DNA from: Sergeia podlipaevii
Taxonomy: Eukaryota; Euglenozoa; Kinetoplastea; Trypanosomatida; Trypanosomatidae
Reading direction: 5' to 3'
Assembly: GCA_030849805.1 (NCBI GenBank)
Contig: JASANZ010002268.1
Span: 1 to 64,000 of the forward strand
Length of the DNA stretch: 64,000 nt
Below the pieces are notes generated by a model. The model saw only the letters and a list, made by a program, of their open reading frames with translations. It was not told where the DNA came from and ran no database searches. A program made the translations under genes and the position numbers. Below are positions 58,495-64,000 of the stretch, in pieces (the first letter of the stretch is position 1; each line of letters opens with the position of its first letter).

Positions 58495-60051
58495 TCATCG
58501 TGGGTCATATATGTCAGCACGTGGGATGCACATGTTGTACCAACTGCTCGCCTCAAAGAACTTGGACGCCTGCTTCCACCCAACGAAGCCCTTCTTGACC
58601 GCCGTCCCCATGTCAGTAGTGTTTGCAGCGTAGTGGGGATCCACAATAAGATACCGCGCCTCCATCGTGTCCGCGTTCACCGACACTCCAACGATGGTAT
58701 GCGCGTAGCTGCTGCCGCCAATCATCACAGGCGGGGCATCCTTTTGGCTAAAATGCTCCACAAGTAGTTGCTGGACAGAGGAATCGCTGTCAAGATCGGC
58801 GCCGCTCTCAAGTCGACGGATTATGCAGTCCAGGCTTGGCATGAAGTGCTGCAGCACCATCATCACCTCAAAGGAACCGATCCACTCGCTCGATCCGACA
58901 AAGGAGTGCCTCCCCGTCTTGTCGGGATCCTTTTCAGAGAGAATCTGCTGAATTTGTCGATGTGTCGGTATTGGTGCCGCCCCCATCCAACCCGCGTGCT
59001 GGAACCACGACAGAAGCGTCTGCAAGCTTCGGTACGCACAGCCCCATCCATCATCCTTAAAGCCGTCCACACGGTAGTGATAGTAGTCATACGACCCACT
59101 CGTCAGCAGCACCGAGCCACCCTCCACACCGGCTTCTTTCTTTACGTGTGTGTGCGGATTCGTAACCAAGTGCTTCCTCCATCCAGCTGCACTATTCCCA
59201 CCAGTGACGTTGCTGCTGCTGCTGTTGCTGTCAAAACACCCTCCCGCCGGTGCAGCAGCGCGTGCCAGTGGAGCGTCAGATGTGATGCGCTGCTCCCAGC
59301 CTAGAAGCCCCACGCGAGGCAGCAACAAAGCTGCATGCTCAGCTACCCGACGAGCCTCCTCTTCACTATGCACACACACTGGATGAGAAAGAACGTGGGG
59401 CCATAGGACGCAAGTACGATTGTTTCCCCTCACCCCATTGGACGTTGAGAGAGCCTCCTCAATAATGTCTGCTACTGCGAGTGCTATATCCCGTGCAGTG
59501 TCTGCTAGCACAACGCGCTCACTCGCTTTAGATGGGGATGCCACTACAGTAGTGCTACTGCTGTCACTAGAAACTATCGCAGAAGAATAGGAATCTTTAG
59601 AAATCATTGTAGCATCGAGTTCGCTAAAGGATACCATCTCACTCATGAGAAACGCATGATGCTCACCAGGGGTCTCGAGCAAGTGGGCAGCAAGTTCACC
59701 AACTGTCACAAGAAGCGTCTCACAATTTTTGATATCTCTTGTGCGGTTCAGCTCAAAACTCTCACTTAGTATCTCCCCAGAGGCACGTGAAGTGACAAGA
59801 AGCCAGTGACGCTTTGCACTCGGAGAGAGAGACACAGAGAGACGCAGATTTATAGCCCAGTCACGTTGAATGGGCATCCTTTTGCTAGATAGCTCCTCCA
59901 TAGATGTCACAGTCTCTATCTTACACGCGCGCGCGGAGAAGGGGAGAGCTGAGTGCGCTAAGGGCTTCACTAGCGCTACAGGATCAGCACCATAGAAGAA
60001 CAGGTCTAGTGGAAAATCTTCTGGTGAAACACTAAGCTCAGTTGCCAACAT
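58495..60051 (-). CDS. UFSP2: UFM1-specific protease 2 (UFSP2-like)
   Basis: 518 aa. Cleaves UFM1 precursor and removes UFM1 from targets. The C-terminal papain-like domain (about 320-510) is diagnostic: DDGWGCAYRSLQTLLSWF with nucleophile Cys338 (human DNGWGCAYRSLQTICSWF), IPTHRQIQQIL, SFVGSSEWIGSFEVMMVLQ, PVMIGGSSYAHTIVGVS, and LIVDPHYA with Asp471 and His473 of the catalytic set. The N-terminal 300 residues are divergent, with Ser/Thr-rich linkers, and correspond to the substrate or ER-adaptor half in animals. Its presence implies a working UFM1 system, which in animals modifies ribosomes at the ER. An in-frame non-ATG extension exists; the ATG at 60049-60051 is the natural start. Confidence 0.93.
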   Translation of the reverse strand: MLATELSVSPEDFPLDLFFYGADPVALVKPLAHSALPFSARACKIETVTSMEELSSKRMPIQRDWAINLRLSVSLSPSAKRHWLLVTSRASGEILSESFELNRTRDIKNCETLLVTVGELAAHLLETPGEHHAFLMSEMVSFSELDATMISKDSYSSAIVSSDSSSTTVVASPSKASERVVLADTARDIALAVADIIEEALSTSNGVRGNNRTCVLWPHVLSHPVCVHSEEEARRVAEHAALLLPRVGLLGWEQRITSDAPLARAAAPAGGCFDSNSSSSNVTGGNSAAGWRKHLVTNPHTHVKKEAGVEGGSVLLTSGSYDYYHYRVDGFKDDGWGCAYRSLQTLLSWFQHAGWMGAAPIPTHRQIQQILSEKDPDKTGRHSFVGSSEWIGSFEVMMVLQHFMPSLDCIIRRLESGADLDSDSSVQQLLVEHFSQKDAPPVMIGGSSYAHTIVGVSVNADTMEARYLIVDPHYAANTTDMGTAVKKGFVGWKQASKFFEASSWYNMCIPRADIYDPR

Positions 60052-60396
60052 CCTTTTTCTCTGACAATAGTTGCACAAGGTTGCTATATTTCGCTACTTT
60101 GTTTCCGTACGTTCTTAAATATATATTTAAGGTGCTTATGTATGTGTAAAGGAACTCGCCCAAGGTGCTAATGCACTAATACTCCTTCCATTGATTAAAA
60201 TGAAATGTAGATTAAAAAGTAACAAGTTAATAACGCAAGCAACCGTGACAATATAGCAGCAAGCATCCATAAATGATAGATGTCTGGGAGGTAGAAACAC
60301 CAAAAAAAGAAAGTCTTAGTACTATGCTTTTGGTTCATTTATGTTATCAGCAATTCTCTATGAATGTATTTTTCATTGGATATTATACCAAGACAG
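60052..60396. other. Short intergenic region
   Basis: A/T-rich, no gene. Includes an AT-rich TAAATATATATTTA palindrome at 60116-60129. Confidence 0.5.
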
Positions 60397-61860
60397 TTAA
60401 CTACAAGAGCTTACTCTTTTACCAACCCGTGGGCGTTCCGGCGCACGCGGTGGCACCACAGTGAGTGGGACAATCACTTCCTGCATGTCACGTTGAACCT
60501 CAAGCTGCACAGCAGAACAAGAAGGACTGCTCGCGCCAGCAGTGCCACGAGACGAAGAAGTTCGACGAAGAGCCTGGCGAGTGGTCCAACAGATTTGCAG
60601 CCGCAGCTGCCATAGTATAGAGACTACATCCGTCAGCGCTGTTGGGGTCGCCTTCCCCCCAGCAACAGAGAGACTAAAATACTGGCGTGGTGTGTCGAGG
60701 AGAACCCACTCTGCGGACTGTACCGTCGAGGTGCTTAACACACACATCTCTGGAGCGCCAGGAACGAGCGGTAGTTGTGCAATAGCAGAAGTAGATGTCA
60801 CCGCACAGCACTCAAGCATTTCCAATGCGCCGATGGCCTTCACAGGAACAGGGTCCTCGTCACCACTAGTCGCACCCAGTAGGCTCGCAGAAAAGAAGCA
60901 ACCTTGCACAGAACTTCCGAGCATCAACGTAGAGGTAGTGAGCTCCACGCGCATCGTTGGTTTCCCTGCCAGTGGAATATCAATCGATAAAGGTGTCCTG
61001 ACCTCAGCAAGACGTGCCTGGACGGCAATAAATGCGGCCTGCCGCACTTTTGCGAGACTGTCCTCGCCTTCTTCCTGACGCGGCGCCAGTGCATCTTGCG
61101 TAGGCATAGAGACAGAAGTGGAGGGAACTGAAGGTAGGGCAATGCACATGAAGTCGAACGCATTGCGCACATGTGGGTGTGAGCGGTCAAGAGGAAATGC
61201 ACAGCGAACAAACACTGGGGCAGTGACAGCCGCGGCGGAGAAAACGCTAATTGGTACCTGAAGAGTTGTGAAGCTAGGACGTGCGGAAGGGTGCCCACCT
61301 TGCACGCGCTGGCCTCGAAGTGAGCTCCAAGTGGAATGAAAGGTAAGTAAGCACGCGAACGCACCCGTGTGTCCTTCAATGGACGGTGGCAGCTGCTCGG
61401 GTAGCGTAAAGGCAATGACGAGAGCAACACACTGGCGGCGGGAAAGAGGCAGATGCTCTGTGAGTGGCCAGGAAGGAGTGCGAAATAACGTCATTTTCGT
61501 GCGTACGTTCTTGTCCGCCTGCGGGTCTACAAGCAGCGCTGGTGTGTTCACATGACCCCACTCTAAGTTAGCGAGCACTTTGGAGTTGTAGACGCACGAT
61601 GCCTCTGCGGTGGCAGTAAGGGTGCGCACGAGAAGCTCCCCTTCACGTGTAGAGGCATCTTCTTCCGTGTCTGCGTAATAAAAATTGCCTAGTGGAGCGG
61701 CGGGAAATGGGACGAGCTGGTCCACGTGTGCAGCGTCACTACCTGGTACGCACTCCAACACTAACTCAGCACGTACAACGTCTCCTGGGATGTACCATGG
61801 CCGATGCAGCGTTGAACTCATCCGCAAGTGCGGGCCTGAACTAGCACTGCTTCCTTCCAT
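60397..61860 (-). CDS. Arrestin-fold protein, possible Rgp1-like Rab GEF subunit
   Basis: 487 aa. Near the N-terminus RPWYIPGDVVRAELVLEC matches the first strands of arrestin-type domains (PGxx..G...). In the middle, FTLPEQLPPSIEGHTGAFACLLTF resembles the conserved LPPSxxG...Y.L segment of Rgp1/arrestin-like proteins, followed by PISVF. A second arrestin-like half appears at about 315-480, with strands such as GSSVQGCFFSASLLG and ending EVIVPLTVVPP, a typical arrestin closing strand. Rgp1 with Ric1 activates Rab6/Ypt6 at the Golgi. If this is Rgp1 it would fit the nearby Rab and golgin genes. Similarity is weak and the assignment is tentative. The splice AG at 61872-61873 leaves an 11-nt leader and supports the ATG at 61858-61860. 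Confidence 0.7.
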   Translation of the reverse strand: MEGSSASSGPHLRMSSTLHRPWYIPGDVVRAELVLECVPGSDAAHVDQLVPFPAAPLGNFYYADTEEDASTREGELLVRTLTATAEASCVYNSKVLANLEWGHVNTPALLVDPQADKNVRTKMTLFRTPSWPLTEHLPLSRRQCVALVIAFTLPEQLPPSIEGHTGAFACLLTFHSTWSSLRGQRVQGGHPSARPSFTTLQVPISVFSAAAVTAPVFVRCAFPLDRSHPHVRNAFDFMCIALPSVPSTSVSMPTQDALAPRQEEGEDSLAKVRQAAFIAVQARLAEVRTPLSIDIPLAGKPTMRVELTTSTLMLGSSVQGCFFSASLLGATSGDEDPVPVKAIGALEMLECCAVTSTSAIAQLPLVPGAPEMCVLSTSTVQSAEWVLLDTPRQYFSLSVAGGKATPTALTDVVSILWQLRLQICWTTRQALRRTSSSRGTAGASSPSCSAVQLEVQRDMQEVIVPLTVVPPRAPERPRVGKRVSSCS

Positions 61861-62877
61861 GAGCGACGACACTATTTAAAAAAAGAAAGCCTTTTTCAAA
61901 AATGTGAGTATGAAAAAAAAGAAGAAAAAAGGAAATTAGGCGATGATTTTTTGAGCCGGAAAAACAAATGTAACTATTGAACTGCGTGTGTGCGTACTGA
62001 TGCGGGCGTGTAAATGTGGGGCAAAGAGCACGCTGATGGCTCTATGCAAGTAGAAACGCTTCGCTCTACCTTTTAGTATAGCAACATAAAAAAAAGGGGG
62101 AATGAAAAACGCAAAAAAAAAAAAGAAACACATTAATTTTAATATGCAGAAATAGAATACAGACCTCTGTTCCACAATTCAGTCAAAATCAGTCCTCTAT
62201 TTTTAATACGGTGTACCGGCCAAGCCTTTGGTAGTTACAATGACCCTCTCTTCTACTTCCATAGTGGAAGGTAAGGAAAAAAAAAAACGGTCACCTATGA
62301 CACTATGTAAATAGCGTAAGTTTGTATTTGTATTATCGTTTTTCTCTCTCCCATTGAAGTTATGCATTTAGGGTTCATTCATTATATAGAAGAAACGAAA
62401 AAAAAGGAGAGAAGGAAATTGTACTGATATAGTCATCTTTCTTGAAATCTTTAGGCCCTTGCTGCTGCCGCTGCTGTCGATTGAGGTGTGGTGCGTCATA
62501 CAGAAATGTTGTATAGCAGCACACAATAAATGGTCTATTGATTTCTATCCCCTGCTTCCCTACCTCCTACACATTACAGCAGTGGCAGGTGGCGTTCTCT
62601 AAGACTATAACCTTCAACCTTCCCTTTTCTCATTATCTCTTCACTTTAACTCTTTGTATTTCCATTTTAGAAAAAATTCGACTTTCGGCAAACAGAGAAA
62701 AAGAAAGGAAGAAAAGAACCCTCGCACATCCTTTATAATATCTTTCCTTTGCTTTCTCTTCTTGCCAATAATCAGCGATGCGGTACCCTAGCACTCCTCT
62801 CATATCATTTTCTTCACTTTCTCTGTCTAGCATTTTGTTTCAAAATGAGAGAGAAGAAAAAGAAAGATCAAGCAAGT
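61861..62877. other. Intergenic region (1 kb) between NHP2 and Rgp1-like genes
   Basis: A/T-rich with A-runs. Near 62200-62275 a less A/T-rich patch contains a small perfect hairpin CTTCCA-TAG-TGGAAG (62257-62271). A GCTGCTGCCGCTGCTG run lies at 62459-62475. Possible small RNA, not identifiable. Only low-complexity frames are present. Confidence 0.5.
61871..61925 (-). promoter_or_regulatory. Predicted spliced-leader acceptor for the Rgp1-like gene
   Basis: Two T-rich tracts (about 61930-61910 and 61890-61875 in minus sense) precede the first AG at 61873-61872. Predicted 5' UTR 11 nt. Confidence 0.5.
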
Positions 62878-63318
62878 TTACTCTTCGGAGTTGAGGTCCT
62901 CAATGGCCATCACAATCTTATCATAGCTAGACTGAAGCTCCTCAGTGGGCTTGAGGAGAACTACAGAGGTGGCGCGTTTGCACTGGGTAGCAGTGCCTAG
63001 ATCCTGGCGAGAGGGCACCCACACGTACGGAATCTTCGCCTCCTCAGCCATCACAGGGAAGTGAGAAACAACATCGTAGGGGGATGCATCAGCACCGAGA
63101 ACAAGAATCCCCCTCTGGCCCTTGCGGATCGCCTTGGTGACGTCTTTAATGCCCTTGACGATACCCTTCTTCTTGTTGGCAGTCACTGCCTTCTTGACGA
63201 GCGAGTACACTTTCTTGGTCATCTTGGGCTTTTCGGAGGTGAAGGGAGAAGAGATGGGGCAGCGGTAGAGCTCACGGTCGTAGTCGTACTCCTCAGTGGC
63301 AGCCTGTTCCTGAGACAT
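62878..63318 (-). CDS. NHP2: H/ACA snoRNP protein NHP2 (L7Ae/eL8 family)
   Basis: 146 aa. Binds the kink-turn-like or upper stem part of H/ACA guide RNAs, which direct pseudouridylation of rRNA in the nucleolus. The L7Ae fold fills residues 33-140. The RNA-contacting stretch KKGIVKGIKDVTKAIRKGQRGILVLGADASP and the LPYVYIPSKTDLG-type block (here IPYVWVPSRQDLGTAT) are clear. Further on, KRATSVVLLKP closes the domain. The match is to NHP2 rather than SNU13 or ribosomal eL8, based on the short N-terminus and the ADASP and WVPSRQDLG wording. In trypanosomatids H/ACA RNAs are single-hairpin. The frame extends upstream through a Phe-run encoded by T-tracts. The splice AG at 63367-63368 gives a 48-nt 5' UTR and supports the ATG at 63316-63318. 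Confidence 0.93.
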   Translation of the reverse strand: MSQEQAATEEYDYDRELYRCPISSPFTSEKPKMTKKVYSLVKKAVTANKKKGIVKGIKDVTKAIRKGQRGILVLGADASPYDVVSHFPVMAEEAKIPYVWVPSRQDLGTATQCKRATSVVLLKPTEELQSSYDKIVMAIEDLNSEE

Positions 63319-63918
63319 TGTGTATAGTCGCTGATGTGCAGGGGTATAATTAAGTAAAGGCGTATGCTTCCTTTTGAAATGTACACGATTCACCATAAAA
63401 AAGAAAAAAAAATTGGGAATAAGTGCAAAAAAAAAAAAAGTTTCCAATTTCTTTTCTTTAAAATAAAAATGCAACTCAAGCAATAGAGGTCATCAGTCGC
63501 CTCTTTACAAACATGCCTCATTTGTTAAGGCACATTGAAAACAAACCATTTTTAAAATAGTACCAAAAAAAGAAATAAAGAAATAAAAAATACACACACA
63601 CACACGCGCAAAAAAAAAAAATGAAAAGAAAACCGCATGGAGCACAGCCTACATAGGAGCCTCTAATGAAAACAGCATCATGCACGTGAGCAAGGACCCA
63701 CGCCTTATGGTTCTCCCTGGAGAGTAACCACATCGCCATATAACAGCCAATAGCGGTTTCTTCATGCTTCCTCCTTTCTTCCGACTTTTCATTTCCTTTT
63801 TTCCCTCTCACACTCTCACTCTCTCTCTTTCCCCGCTCCAAAAGTACCAACCACTGCCATGAAAAAAAAAAATGGGCGTTGCCTATATTATCTTGTGAGT
63901 CGCTGTGTATATGAAGAC
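63319..63918. other. Intergenic region at the right end of the window
   Basis: A/T-rich with A-runs and an AC repeat (63591-63606); a plus-strand CT-rich stretch lies at 63805-63836. Contains the NHP2 splice signals. No gene seen. Confidence 0.5.
63366..63434 (-). promoter_or_regulatory. Predicted spliced-leader acceptor for NHP2
   Basis: Strong T-tracts (63439-63428 and 63414-63396 in minus sense) precede the first AG at 63368-63367. Predicted 5' UTR about 48 nt. Confidence 0.6.
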
Positions 63919-64000
63919 TTACTGATACAAGTCAGACGCAAAGATCCATTTTTCAATCTTTTCTGACATTTCGTGCAGACTTCCTTCAAAGCGGGGAGTG
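63919..64000 (-). CDS. Possible C-terminus of a gene cut by the window edge
   Basis: On the minus strand an open frame enters at 63999 and ends at a TAA (63921-63919), giving 26 residues with a helical, charged C-terminus (HEMSEKIEKWIFASDLYQ). The spacing to NHP2 (about 600 nt) is typical for a gene end here. Another frame is also open across the edge (36 codons, Cys/Lys-rich), so the frame choice is uncertain. The product is unknown. Confidence 0.35.
   Translation of the reverse strand, partial: TPRFEGSLHEMSEKIEKWIFASDLYQ

Noticed and set aside
1..64000. tRNA, rRNA, CRISPR array or bacterial-type operon signals
   Set aside because: I found no cloverleaf-compatible sequence with both A and B boxes, no rRNA-like block and no spaced direct repeats. 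The genome is eukaryotic, so Shine-Dalgarno sites and CRISPR are not expected.

Overview
The window is a stretch of kinetoplastid (trypanosomatid-type) nuclear DNA. All 24 genes I can support lie on the minus strand, end to end over 64 kb. I see no introns and no strand switch. Genes are separated by about 0.3-1.2 kb of A/T-rich DNA. In the direction of transcription, many starts are preceded by a long pyrimidine tract and a first AG, as expected for spliced-leader trans-splicing of a polycistronic transcript. Species cannot be fixed from sequence alone. Base composition is intermediate, so a GC-rich Leishmania-like genome looks unlikely.

In transcription order (from position 64000 down): a gene end cut by the window edge, NHP2 (H/ACA snoRNP), an Rgp1/arrestin-like protein, UFSP2 (UFM1 protease), a 104-aa mitochondrial-type membrane protein, a 346-aa mitochondrial-type membrane protein, Rab geranylgeranyltransferase beta, a mitochondrial-type helical protein, a GAF-domain protein, a USP7-like deubiquitinase, DNAI7/CASC1 (axonemal dynein intermediate chain), a membrane J-protein, a GRIP golgin, a coiled-coil protein with weak mitofilin resemblance, CFAP46 (central pair), an alpha/beta-hydrolase pseudoenzyme, EMC1, a disordered basic protein, an RPA1 paralogue, the dynein-2 heavy chain (retrograde IFT), a ZCCHC10-like zinc-knuckle protein, a Fam20-type secretory kinase, a PP4/PP6-type phosphatase and an unknown 213-aa protein.

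Two functional themes recur. Flagellum assembly and beating: dynein-2 heavy chain, CFAP46, DNAI7. Endomembrane system and protein handling: EMC1, UFSP2, RabGGT beta, GRIP golgin, Rgp1-like, J-protein, Fam20-like. Neighbours in such clusters are co-transcribed but usually not functionally grouped, so no operon logic is claimed.

The most notable non-coding item is a complete short retroposon at 5526-5754. It lies between the dynein-2 gene and the zinc-knuckle gene, in transcription orientation. It has a perfect 13-bp target-site duplication, a poly(A) tail, and a 5' end that closely matches from memory the Pr77/79-bp signature of the ingi/L1Tc clade (promoter and HDV-like ribozyme). Its body is a chain of perfect hairpins. 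The most notable proteins are the Fam20-type kinase, the RPA1 paralogue and the hydrolase that has lost its catalytic Ser and His.
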